Below, piece by piece: positions 35,770 to 47,998 of a stretch of DNA of 64,000 nucleotides. The translations under genes were made by a program, and so were the position numbers. Each line of letters starts with the position of its first letter. Positions within the stretch are counted from its first letter, which is position 1. The stretch is from Epiperipatus broadwayi (Eukaryota > Onychophora > Udeonychophora > Euonychophora > Peripatidae), in the NCBI GenBank assembly GCA_028023455.1, contig JAQFVV010012498.1:748001-812000 (forward strand), given 5' to 3'. The notes beneath the pieces were generated by a model. The model did not search any database. It saw nothing but the letters and a program-made list of their open reading frames with translations, and was not told the DNA's origin.

Positions 35770-36650
35770 ATAACATCGTAGTTTGAAATTATTCTGCCAG
35801 AGCACTATGTTTCAGCCTGCTAAAGTTATTATCTACCAGATATGTTTACATATTTTTGAAATATCACGGATAATGGGGGGGGGGGACAAGTGGATGATAG
35901 TCATAGGTATTCCATCCGAATCCTCATCTGAAGAACAAACACTCAGGTTGACAGTTATTTTATATATGAGGTGATATAATTCCATTTCTTAAAAAAGTTA
36001 GTTACAAAAAAAGTTCATCACCACAATATTAATTTAAATATGCCAATGAACAATCAAAAAAGTCAACCGAAGTAGATCAACTGGAAGAAATGCTATTTCT
36101 ATAATAACTAGCGATCTACATTTGACATCAATTAATAATAATAATACACTTTATATGTGAGTGTTGCACCTTGCTTCTTGACAAATTTTCAATAACTCGC
36201 CTTTTTGTAACCTTCTGTCCAATTTCTAGGATATTTTTTTTTATATCTTTTCTTAACAACTATATATTCTTCAACAGTTAATCATAAAGGCATCACAATG
36301 CTTTATTAATTACTGATTATGTATCTTCTATTGAACTTATTATTGTTTTAAATGCGATTTATAAATATCCGTGCACACGCCAAGTGATTCAAAATTAAAT
36401 GCAAGTTTGTTAAAACATGTTAAAAGTACTGTTTTTGATTTCAAAAGTATTATTTAGAAATAAAAGAAATAGTCAACATAATAACGTACATATATACACA
36501 AAGAAAAATATCACGCTGTTAATTTTCTTATGAGATTATGTATTTCATAATGGCATAATATTTCATTACGCGTCCTATCAATTATTACTGTCTTTCTGCT
36601 CCATAAATCAATTGAAGAATGAAAGCGATGAGTCACGATACAAAAAGATA
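35770..36650. other. CpG-retaining patch
   Basis: CpG occurs repeatedly: ATCGT at 35775, CACGG at 35866, TCCGA at 35918, ACCGA at 36067, GCGATC at 36111, CTCGCC at 36197, GCGAT at 36354, CCGTGCACACGCC at 36369, AACGTAC at 36484, CACGC at 36511, TTACGCGTCC at 36567 and GCGATGAGTCACGATAC at 36624. It also holds an 11-base G run (35875-35885). No coding frame is convincing. Reduced germline methylation or a regulatory role would explain it; this is inference. Confidence 0.3.
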
Positions 36651-39600
36651 GAGAATAAAAAATCAAAATTTGATTCACAAGGGCATTTGGGGGAAGAGGG
36701 GATTAAACCAAAAGAATTCTTAATAAAAAAAAAAAAACAAATATATAGCTCTTAAATTTATTATGACAGTATTACAGCTGTGGATAAAAATAATTCACTC
36801 ATTTATTCTTCATTCACTATTTGTAAATAGTGATTTTATATATCTTAATAATATAAAGGGTTCATAAAATTTAAGATATAGTTATAATTATATGACGATA
36901 ATGACAATCAATGGCAAATTATTACTAGAAATATTAGTAGTTGCAATACCTTGTTGTGAAGTTATTTCCTTCCAAGCAGAGAACTTAATGCACATATCTT
37001 GGGAGAACATGTTTTACTTACTACAAGCTTTATTATAAACATTTATTAAGCTAAGATCAAATCAAATATTTAAATGAAAGACAGACATATAAAATTTTTC
37101 CTAATCAATTCATCATTACTGATATCCCCCCCCCTCCCTATTACTATTTATTATTCAGTAGGATATCATTTCAGTAACTTTTATCATTCTAGCCAATTTT
37201 TTTCAAGTAACAAATCTTCCTTTAAATCTAGTTCTGTCATTAGTGTAAGCTTGAGTAATCAACAGATGTCAGTTTGTGGTGTTTAATAAATCCTTAACCA
37301 ATGCTGATTTATCTATATCCCCAGATTAGCTTCTAGCTTAGAGCTTTTATCAATGAGAAGTTTTTGGATCTGAACCCTACGTACCCAAATTTTTTGGAAT
37401 GAAAATACTTTTCCTCCAATAGCAATGCCAAATTACCCACAAGTTTATGCTAAAGGCCCCTGAACAAGCAAAATCTGATGCAATTAAACTTGCTTAGTTT
37501 TATAATATTATAAATAAAACTATTCCAATATGTGTTTTTATAATATTTATCTAAAATGTTAATGGACTTAGATTTTCCAAAAGATTTTTAATTTGACATT
37601 CGTCTTACTACTGATTCAACTATACAATATTAGGATAGCTGAAGTTTTTACATTTATTTTTATAATTTTTCCTAAAACTATAGAAAATAGATACTGTAAT
37701 TCTAGCTTCAGCTCTAAATGGAATGCCCAATTTAAATAGATGAATCTCAATATATCTAATATCAATCAAGTGATTTCATATGTCATGTGCATATCTAATA
37801 ACAACAAAGTTGGAGGCAATATATATTGTCCTAGATATTTTGATGTTTTAGTCATATGATATATGGAAGTTAGATATTTCATTTTTATATAACCGAAGAG
37901 TATTAGAAACAGTTTTCTCCAATGAAAATTTAAATAAAGATTCGATATATTATTGTTTCTTTGAATAAGAATAACACAGAGAATGAAACAAATGAAAGAT
38001 TAATACTGGAAATGTAGAATTTATTATATATTATTACTTAGAATAAAGACAACACTTACTGGATTAGAGAATTAAACACATGAGAAAAGACTTGAAATAG
38101 TATTATTCCTTAAAGAAAATAATGCATGCTCAGACAATGAAAGTCATAAAAATTTAATAGTGAATGTGAATGTCTTCAAACTAACATAAAAAGCAGATCA
38201 TGAAAGAAGATCCTAAGGAGTTTATGAATAAACCAGCACGTATACAATATAGTGAATTCAATGACAAAAAAACAAACAAACAAACAAATAAATATAAGTG
38301 TTAACTTGAAGAGCTTGCTGTCTGTTAGAGTAATCAGAGTTGAAATTATATCGTAAAATTATATGCCTTGTCAACCTGTAGTGCTTTGTGTTGTAGTGCA
38401 TAGTGTTGAAGCATATTTTTTTATTCTGAAGAATAAATACTTCCATAAATAGTAAATTACTAGATTAACTGATAATTGGATATTAACATTTTTTTAAAGA
38501 CAAGCTTAGTACATGTCAACATTTTGCCCTAGATAGATAATAACTTTTGCTGGAAAGATATGATTTGAGAGAAACTTTAAATATTGGCATAAGTTTGAAA
38601 ACTTTGGTTTAGTAAACATGGGCATTATAATGGAGAATGAAATATTTCAATTTTACAATTTTATTATAGTGATTTAATCGCTTTACATTAAAAAATAAAA
38701 ATAAAATAAAAATTAGAAAAGCAACATGTAATATCTTGATTAAGATTTTGTTAGATGTTGTTATTCTATTATTAAATAATAACAGATTACTGTGAAGTCA
38801 TAATATGCTCTTGGAAACAATTCTATTCCACGTCAGCATTTAATTTTGCATTAGAGATTAATTTACTCAATTTACCACAAGCAATACAAATTCCAACTTG
38901 AACATTTGCAGAAGCTCAATCTTGCCAAAAGGAGTCAAAGTAGGTCTTTCATCTCAAAATCATAGTAACTGGAAATTGATACATGATATAGTATTTAATT
39001 AAATATTTGTCACTCTTTTAACTTAAAACAATTCTTATAAATATTGGAGACTGCAAAGCTTATTTGTTGTTCTATTTAATCACTATTATGCTGCAGAATT
39101 TTGCTGTCAAAGTTGCAATAATAAATAGTTTTAGAGTATAAATTCTACTTTTTATCACTTAGGATAGTATTCTATCACAACTATCACTTTTGTTTACTAC
39201 AAAGGAAGTAATGATTTTAACTTTAATTAATTGTTATCTATTGAATTAGTTAAATAATCAACAAAATGTATCAAGATAAAATAAATTATCTTGTTTATCT
39301 AGATTGTCAACTATACTAAAGACAGAAATTGTTGAAAATGAGATTTTGTAAGAACATTTTGCTAAGCAATTATTTGAATTGATATACTTTTATTGATATA
39401 AGAAATCTGTATTAATTACATTTTTTAATTTTATAAATATTTGTTGATCCATTAATCTGAGGCTCTTTTTTTTATTCTTAGAATAAAGTTGATTTGAGAC
39501 TTTGAAAAGTTTTTTGTTTCAGCTTTAAAAGTTGTTTTTTGGGAGTCTATTATAAATTATTCTTCTACTTGTCTTCCACTTATGTTTGCAATTTCTGAAG

Positions 39601-40059
39601 TAATAATTTTTTTCAGTAAGACTTTGCGATTTTTTTACTATGAGATTTGGTATGAGTGATTTAACTTCAGATTTAATTAATTTTATATCCAAAACAATTC
39701 TATTTAAGTTTTTCATCTATTAAATGATAAATTACCAAAACATAAACACTAATATCTATTTTATGGAATGAAATGTCATTAAAGATTTTCAAGAAATAGT
39801 TTTAAAAAATCATGTTTGTCTTTAAAAAGCGTATGTTTTACGCTAGATTATGAACATTAACATTTATGTTACAGCATTTGGAAAATTTTTAAAATAGTTT
39901 TAATCTCACAAATAAAACTGATTAATGTGTTAATATGATATGTCCATGGCAAAAGATTTAAATTCAGATGGTCTTAAAGATTTTTTCATTTACCTTTAAA
40001 TTTAATAAGCAAGTTTGTTAATTTTTAAATGAATATCCTATAGTGTTAACCAGCAAACT
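36651..40059. other. AT-rich stretch, nothing recognised
   Basis: About 3.4 kb without a supported gene. The segment 37,270-37,480 is GC-richer (AGATTAGCTTCTAGCTTAGA) and could be an old transposon scrap. A 9-base C run lies at 37126-37134. Confidence 0.5.
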
Positions 40060-41010
40060 CATTTCCAGAAAACAACAACTACACAATAATAATAATATGC
40101 AGAAAGCAGTCCATTTGTTTACAACCAGGTTTTCAGCTCCAAAAGTACTCAAAACCTATGCCTGACAAGGTAAAAACTTTACCCTGATATACTTTTTTCA
40201 ATTTCCAATAAATTGATAATTAATTAATAATTTTGTGTTACATTTTTCATTCAAAATTTCAATTAAAATCAAGTTAACCAATGATAATTTAGAAGACAAT
40301 ATGGCTACAAAGTCATCACATGACCAGAAAAAGCTTGGTGCTAATATTATCAGTTCAAAGTGCAGTCAAACATATACTTATTTTTAATTTTATTGTAGCA
40401 AATTCCGATTTTTGTTTTGGAAAAAAAAAGAAAAAAAAATTCAAATTCCCCAGGAAGCAGTTAACTTGTTCATCAAACAAATTAACAAGCTTTGGCATTT
40501 TACATTTAAAAATAATATTCAAAATCTTAAGCTAACAGAAGAAAAAAACTACATTCATATATCTCTTTCAATTTCCAATCACTTGATAACTTATTTCTAA
40601 TTTTGTATGACATTTTTCATTCTATTTTTCAATAAAAATCTAGTTACTTACCACTAATTTTTTTAAAAAGCTATTACATGACCAGTGTCTATAAACAATA
40701 ATACCAGAACAAAATTTCAAAGTCCAAAAGTGAATCAAGTATATGCTTATTTTTAATGTTATTGTAGTAAACTATGATCTTTGTTTAGTAATAAAAATTC
40801 GATCACAACTTCCCCAGCAATCAGTTAATTTTCTCACAACCAAGCTAACAAGCTCTGTTTTTTTTATGCTTATAAAATACTCAAAACCTTGGGATTAACA
40901 AGATAAAAAAAAACTAATGCTATATACCTTTTCAATTTCCAATCAATTGATAATTTATTTCCAATTTTTTATTATACTTTTCATTCAATTTTTCAATTTA
41001 AATCAAATTA
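40060..41010 (+). repeat. Tandem array, about 365-bp unit, about 2.6 copies
   Basis: The landmark TTCAATTTCCAAT occurs at about 40197, 40567 and 40931 (spacings of about 370 and 364). Other landmarks repeat in the same order: ACATGACCAG, CATATACTTATTTTTAAT, CCCCAG-A-CAGTTAA, AACAAGCT and ACTCAAAACCT. Copies are well diverged. The small frames at 40320-40600 and 40917-41117 are products of this repeat. Confidence 0.85.
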
Positions 41011-41105
41011 CTAATGATAATTTCAAAAAACCTAAGATATGTCCAATACTAAGATCAAGCCTAGACACTTACCCAGCTTTCACCATGTTTCCCTACATCT
41101 TGAGC

Positions 41106-41440
41106 CTCTATCTATGAAGCTCACACTTAAAACATGCCAAAAGTCACACTCACCTTATCTCTAATACAGCCAGCCCTAGACCCAGAGTCTGGCCATCTTA
41201 CCACAAACTCCAACTCATCAACTGCAACCAATTCTAACATAGCTGGACCTCTACCTGCCTCTAGAAATTTGGACCCTCTACATATGGATCACATACTTAA
41301 AAATCATCAAAAGCTACCTTCATCTCTAACCCACAGTCAGATTCAGAGTCTGACCAACCTATCCAATCCAATAATTGCAACCAATTCTAACATAGCTTTA
41401 TCATCCCCCCTCTGAAATACTCATCTATTCAATGCACCAG
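41106..41440 (+). repeat. Tandem duplication, about 170-bp unit, two copies
   Basis: CTCTA-TATG-A-CACA-ACTTAAAA recurs at about 41106 and 41276. It is followed in both copies by CAGAGTCTG-CCA and GCAACCAATTCTAACATAGCT. The plus strand is strongly C-rich and G-poor. The 93-codon frame at 41134-41415 spans both copies and shows the repetition at protein level (ATNSNIA twice). It is Ser/Pro/Asn-rich and not a recognised protein. Confidence 0.85.
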
Positions 41441-41454
41441 AAAACAAAACCAAC

Positions 41455-41670
41455 ATGTCTCCTACCCATTTTAATATATCCCCAACTCACATCCCCAATG
41501 AAACCAAGAGAAAACCTGATCACCCAAAGAAAATCGGGCAGCCTAAAAAGTCAAAAATAATTAACATTAGTTTAATACAAGTGTCTGGAGATCTCACAAA
41601 CAACTGCCACACTCCCATAAAAATTGCTAGTCTCTCACCTATGTTAGCCAGGCAATTCAACTACATATAA
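41455..41670 (+). other. C-rich segment between tandem arrays
   Basis: A 71-codon open frame (MSPTHFNISPTHIPN..., then KKIGQPKKSKI) sits between two tandem arrays and shares their C-rich, G-poor strand composition. It contains its own short duplication (SPTHFN/SPTHIPN). I see no domain. It is more likely part of the repeat locus than a gene. Confidence 0.35.
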
Positions 41671-41679
41671 AATTAAACC

Positions 41680-42060
41680 TGGTTTGCATGTGTAAATACA
41701 GCAATCCAGAGCATGTAAAATTCATGTAATCTTGTGTAAATCGCTAAATGAACTTTTACATACATAAACCTACACCTATAGATAGCCTATGTAACCACAG
41801 CAATCCAAACTATGTAAAACTCTTGTAACTAGTCCATAGCATGCAAAAATTTCTGTAATCTTATGTAAATCAACTTTTACATATGTACACCTACAACTAC
41901 AGATTTTCAATGTATACCACAGTAATCCAAGCTACATAAAACCTTTATATCTAATTCACAGCAAGGAAAAATTTGTGTAAACCAATAAAGCAAATTTTAT
42001 ATTTATAAACCTACAACTGCAAATTGCCCATGTAAACATAACAATACAAGCTATCAATAA
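41680..42060 (+). repeat. Tandem array, about 120-bp unit, about 3.3 copies
   Basis: CAGCAATCC at 41699 and 41798, CAGTAATCC at 41920 and a degenerate ACAATAC near 42039 mark successive units (spacing 99, 122 and about 119). Each unit also has ATGTAAA, CTTTTACATA, and AAACCTACA-CT. The first unit is shortened by about 20 bases. Confidence 0.85.
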
Positions 42061-43009
42061 TTCTGTGCTAACACGCTTAGATTAAAGAAGTTTAATATTA
42101 TAAAATTATATGTTTAACTGTGCTGAGCAAAATTCCTGGACTTCATATTCATAGCTAGTAGAACCCTTGTAACTCTCTAAGATAAACAAAGCTTATCATT
42201 GAAACATCATCATCATATAATAATATTATTATTATTTTTAAAAAATCATTTCATACTAGCACTTTTTATATTTAGCACATGTGACAATCTGGACCAAAAA
42301 AAATAATTTACTTATTTTATCATATTGGATTTTTGCTGATTACTCATGAATCATTACAGAGTCCAACTAACATTTAGATAAAAAAAATTATGGCTACTTT
42401 GCAATAAAAACATTGAATGATATATAAAATACAATTCTAACAATAGCAAGAAAAAAAGGTAACAAACTATAATAAAGGAATGATATTCAAAAATATATTT
42501 TGTTTATCATGAGAGGCAAATTGTTTCATTTATACAAATTATAAAAACTATTTCACTTTCACAGTGAAACTCTGCAGCAAAATATTGGCCAAGTGGTGCA
42601 ATATATAATGAATTTTTGTTTTAATGTAATTGAAAATATCTATAATCTGAAGATATGTCAAGTTCAATAAGATAGTTTTACTAATAACTTGAGCCTTATA
42701 ATTATTTTTTTTGGAAAATTTGTTCTCACAATAGACTTTAATTTTATTCCATTGATATCATCTTGAATTAGTAAAAATAGCACCAAAAATAAGTCAAAAA
42801 GTTAATCAATAACATCACTTTTTAATAAAAAATAAAAATTAACGAAATACCTTTATTTGATTATAAGCATTAAAAAGTCTATTTTCTTCAGCTTTCCTAA
42901 GTAAAAGTATGGGGTGATCATGTTTTTAAAAAAAATCATTTAAATAAACTTGCAACTAACATCTATTTTCTAATATAATGCCAATCTATTCATCAAATAA
43001 AATAGAGAT
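42061..43009. other. AT-rich stretch, nothing recognised
   Basis: No supported feature. Confidence 0.5.
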
Positions 43010-43270
43010 AAAAAATATTTTATAGTAAATGCTTTTATTTCTCATGCATTAAAAACCCCAAAAAATAATTGTTTCTTCAATCATAATTGGGGTTTTAGGA
43101 TTGAACATGAAATAAAAACATGGGGGAAGGCAGAAAATAATTAACACCATCTCTATGTGAACCCCCATGCTTTTATTTCAAGTTCAATCTAAAAACTCCA
43201 ATTGTGGTTGAAAAAATTATTTTTTTGATTTTTAGTGCACAACAAATAAATGTATTTACTATTAAAATAT
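43010..43270. mobile_element. Fold-back element with about 115-bp arms
   Basis: The left arm runs from about 43012 (AATATTTTATAGTAAATGC) to 43125; the right arm runs from about 43161 to 43270. Well-matched inner blocks are TAATTGTTTCTTCAATCA, GGGGTTTTAGGATTGAACATG, AATAAAAACATGGGGG and their complements. The loop is about 36 bases (43126-43161). The outermost TTTTA-TAGTAAAT is matched at the right as ATTTACTATTAAAA. Non-coding; a non-autonomous transposon is likely. Confidence 0.85.
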
Positions 43271-44899
43271 ATATATATATATTAAGTTTTTAGTATTAGC
43301 ACAGTAAATAAAAATGCCCAATCATATTGCACTTAAATGAACTTGATACTAATAGTTTATTTATATATGTATTGCTAGATATTTCTGCTATAAGTTAATA
43401 TGTATACCTATTTAGTACCATAATTATATAAAATAAATTGTGTGCATTAGTTAAAATGTATTAAAATTCTAAGACTGGCTTTTTATAAAAATCTAACAAA
43501 ACTATATTGTAAAGTAACTTTCTTTAATATATATGATGTTATTTTAAAGAAGGTTGTAAAGTAATTTTATTTTAACTTAAAGGAAGCTTTCAACCTGAAA
43601 CCAACACATTGCTTAAAGAGTTTTAAACTCAATTTTAAAAGCTTTCACCCGCTCATGTATCTTACTTAAACTATATATATATGGAATCAAAGCAAGCTTT
43701 CTGCTGAAACAAAAAATAAATGCTGCATCTTATTTTAAAATATATTAAGCTTAATTCTAAAAACTTTCAACTGAAATAAAAAATCTCTATACTGCCCTTT
43801 TGTATATCTTATTTAAACTATATCTATGAAACAAACAAACATACAGAGAATATATGTCACATAAAACCATTTAATAATAAAAAGAGGTCAGATAAAAATG
43901 ATTTTTTAAGCTGATAAATAGATTGGCATTGATACAAAAAAGTGGACATTATTTGCAAGTTTATTTAAAGGAATATTTCCAAACATGATTTCGTCAAGCT
44001 TTTATTTGGGAAATCTGAAGAATATTTATTTTTTACTTTTTAGTACATTTATGTAAATAAAACTATTTATATAAAATTTTTATTTTCTACTTTTTAATTT
44101 TATATATATGACAATAAATTATTAAAATCAGTTTTCAATGAATCATTCAATTTTAAATTACAAGAAATGTTGCTAGACACTATTTCTGGCATCAATGTGC
44201 ATGTAAAATTTAAAATGTAATTTTTTTGTTAAAATTGTTTGCAAACTCTAAAAAAATACTTATTGCCATTAAGAATATATATGCATTCAAAGTTTCAATT
44301 AGATTGGAAATAAAATTGAGTTACAAGATTTTATTCAGTCAGATTTTTTTTAAAAAGAGAGTAATTTAAATAAAAGCTTATAAAAATAATATTGGTAAGT
44401 GGCTGACAACAGTAGGTCATTGATGATGATGGTGTGATTACTAATAGATGAGTCTTTAAAGTTACAAAACATGCTTTCCAACACATCACTCATCATGTAG
44501 ATATGTGTATGTGTATATTATTTATAGAAAATAATTATAAACAATAATATATATATATTGTAACCTAGTGTTATTGACACTTGGTTTATTTGGCATTGTT
44601 TCCACAGAAAAACAATACTATTTTTCTTTGGAAAAAAAAAAAAGTAAAATAATAATAATATTAAGTGATTAATAAAATATGCTATTTACTCACTTTAACG
44701 TGTTTTAAGCAAATAACTAATAAATTTATTAATTTGATGTCATTTGAAGAAGAGCATGAATAATTTAATTAAAATATTAACAATAAGAGCAATTTAATAT
44801 AGTATAAAAGCACATATCATAAACAGTAATTGATTTGGATGGGTAGAGGGAGAGTAGATAAATGTCTTATCATAAAGCACAATAACTTCTGATAATTTA
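43271..44899. other. AT-rich stretch, nothing recognised
   Basis: No supported feature. TA microsatellites occur at about 43268-43280 and 44549-44560. Confidence 0.5.
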
Positions 44900-46335
44900 T
44901 TTTGTAGAAAATCATATTTAAAAGAAATGTACATCACTAATTATTAATTGAGTATATTTATTATTTTTCATTATTTGTCAAATTACTTTGTAATTCATTT
45001 AAATCATACGGAAAGCTATATGATTGTAATGGGTTTTTCTTTTCTTTTATTTATGTATAATTAAATGATTATTTTTCTGTAAGAGGTCGCTAAAACAAGA
45101 CCGCCAAATTTTGAAGAAAGTTTAGTCTGACATTAGTTTTACAAGGAGGAAGCAGTACTGAAATTCGGTAACAAATTTTTTATTATTTTTTATTGCAGAA
45201 ATAAATATAAGTCAAGTAAATTTTTAATAATATCATGCGTGGCTAATCCTATTTGATAAGATATTCTGTTTTCTGGTGCCATCTACCTATTTAAAGCTTT
45301 TTATACGCAAAAATGTACTATCTTATGCTAAAGTTCAAAATGACCGTATTGACTACAGCAATCACGGAAAATGTCATTATGTTTAAAATAAGTAATATAA
45401 GTAATTTCCAGGAAATAATCAATTATTTGTTAACTTTACCTTATTTAATAATCTTTTCATGGTATAAAAGAAAAATTTATAATTAAAAAGACATATTATA
45501 AAAGCCAAGGAAAGTTAACTAGAAAATTTCGCGCTCTTTCTAAAAGAAATTGTCTGCTTTGAAAAATAATGTAAGTTCCCCACGTTAAAATATGTTTTAT
45601 TCACTGAAAATTATCTAAAAATAATATTAATGATCAAGGATATTTACTTATGCACCTGTATATTTTTTAAAAAGAAAATATAAATTTTCTCAAGGCAAAT
45701 ATCGGAAAATTTGTATGTGTGCATTTTACGGAGAATTCCTTATTAAAGAAAAATTACAATTCCTAGAGTAGGAATAAAAACTACAAACATTAGTGACTTA
45801 ATTATAACCCTAATATAATATGTTATATTATACATCAACTGGAGTCATTAAAACTTTAGATCTACGTAAGTCAGCTGCAGTCCTTATAATAATATTATTT
45901 TGGAAAATTCGCGCATTAGTTTTATTCCTAAGCCAGCTAGCTAAAAATGATACGTATCGCCAATAGTAAAAAGAAAAGAATTGTATATGTGATCGTCTAT
46001 CGTCAAATATTCGTCATGTTAAAATATGTATTGTTTTCTTGGATCCCCAAAATTATAGCAGTTAATTCAAGGAAGAATTAACATCCAACGCTGCTATGTT
46101 TTCTTTGCCTAATTTATTAATTGCACCAGAATGGAGGCAACTTTTATATAAATGAAATAATAAAATGTGTTTCTTATTTTAAATTTGCTTCGTGAACTAC
46201 GAATGGATCAAGTTCTTCATCTAGATAAATTGCCCAACGGAAAAACATTTTTCTAGTGAGATAATAAGCACTTGTTAAGTAATGATTTTTTTTTACTAAT
46301 TTGTAAAATTATGTGTATTTTTTTTATATCAACAG

Positions 46336-46386
46336 GTGAAAGGCTGTATAGTCAAGTAATATTTAAATGACCTTGTAATCATAAAG
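46336..46386 (+). ncRNA. Candidate small non-coding or UTR exon
   Basis: A pyrimidine-rich tract ending TTTTTTTTATATCAACAG (acceptor AG at 46334-46335) precedes 51 bases that end CATAAAG, followed by GTATGT (46387-46392), a good donor. All three plus-strand frames contain a stop, so if real it is a UTR or lncRNA exon. It sits in the middle of the CpG-retaining block. Splice-like pairs also arise by chance in AT-rich DNA. Confidence 0.2.
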
Positions 46387-47932
46387 GTATGTTTTCATGT
46401 AATTATTCTAGGTTAAATTTATATTTGACATGAAAAAAAATTTTTTTTTTTTTATAAAATGTGTTTACTTATGATATGCAATTATGGGTATAAATTTATA
46501 TGTTAGATGCGTAAAAGAAGAAAAATTTAGATACTTAATAGGTAAAATATCTAGTTAAAATTATCAGAAGTAATTAAAGAGAAGTGCTATACAGGATATT
46601 ACTTATTTAAAGTTTGAAACAAATTTATACTATGTTAATTGAGGAACTTATTCCCAATTATTCTTTATTAACGCATTCACTTAATTTAGTTCAAGATACT
46701 ATACTACCAATTACTTGTTGAATGTTTCTTTGGCAAAGGTGAAAATTATTATGGTTTATTCTGTGTTATCCATTGATTTCAGACGTTGATCTAAGTATAC
46801 CCCGGAACATAAATTTAGTGTAATTAGTGTATTTGCTTGTCTTGCCCCGATATAGCATTGGTATATGCTTAAGATTCGCATAAGTAATAATTGTAATGTC
46901 TTTATTTTGTGGGATGGAAAATGATCTCCCCAAAAGCTTTATTTTCCATGAGGGGAATAGATAAATCTAGTATTCGGGTATGTTTATAACCCAAGTGATC
47001 GCTTCTCAGAGTTAGGACGATCAGTAATTTATATCGTATTTAGTGTATTTCATTCGTTAAAATCCCAGGAGAGGATTATATTTGGTGTGTGTTCCTATTA
47101 TGCCCAAGTAAGAGGCAAGGACCCACCAAACTATTTTAATATAGTAGTTAACTCTACAGACCTTCGGTGTTATTCCATATTCCTCATGAGAAAATAGAGA
47201 TAATTCCACCACGGAAGGTGTTGAATATTGTGTTTTGTTTAGAAAGTTATGGCAAGATAACGGGTATATTGGAGGTTAATTCCTCAAGATCCATTTAGTA
47301 AAAATAGCGTGCTAGTATATATGATCAATGTCTGGATTGTGCGGCGGAATAGTGCTGGTAATCCACACGTAAGTCAATGGAGAGAGTAAGTTTAAAATTG
47401 CGTGATTTAGAAATTTTTATTTGCCAATGGAGGGTTCAAATACTAGGTTTAATTCGGGTTAATGATTAAGTAGCACTCACAATATAACTTATACTGAGGA
47501 ATACAGTGTGTATAACAACTTCAGTTGTTATTAAGGTAAACATTAAAATAATAAGTGTAACTTCTGATAAATAACCCATAAATTATAATAAGTTATCTAA
47601 ATAAAAACTATCATTTAATTAAAGATATGATAATAAAAATCGTTTGTACGCATTGCCTAGAATCAGATTATTTTTATTTTAAAACAAATAGTTAGTTAAT
47701 AAAGTTAAGTAACCGTTCATATAAGATACACTAAACGGATGAGTTGATGTATCGATAATAATATTTATTTTGTTATATTCAATTTGCATAAATGTAAAAA
47801 GAAGATGAAGAAGTAGTTCGAATCCAGGTCTAAAAGTATAGACGAATTAATGTTAGTTATATTTTGTTTTATCCATATGGGATCGAATAAATTGTATATG
47901 TTTGTTTATTATGTTAATCATAAAGGATAGTT

Positions 47933-47998
47933 TTGTTAAACTGTAATAATAAATTATAATCTTGTTAAAATTTAATAATAAATTATAGTCTTGTTACA
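47933..47998 (+). repeat. 29-bp tandem repeat, 2.2 copies
   Basis: TTGTTAAACTGTAATAATAA at 47933 and TTGTTAAAATTTAATAATAA at 47962 start 29-base copies ending AATTATA-TC. A partial third copy starts at 47991 (TTGTTACA). Confidence 0.9.

Noticed and set aside
41134-41415. 93-codon Ser/Pro/Asn-rich protein gene
   Set aside because: The frame spans two copies of a tandem repeat and has no domain or start context; treated as repeat-derived.
40060-42060. CRISPR-like array
   Set aside because: Units are 120-365 bp, diverged and without regular spacers, in eukaryotic DNA; ordinary tandem repeats.
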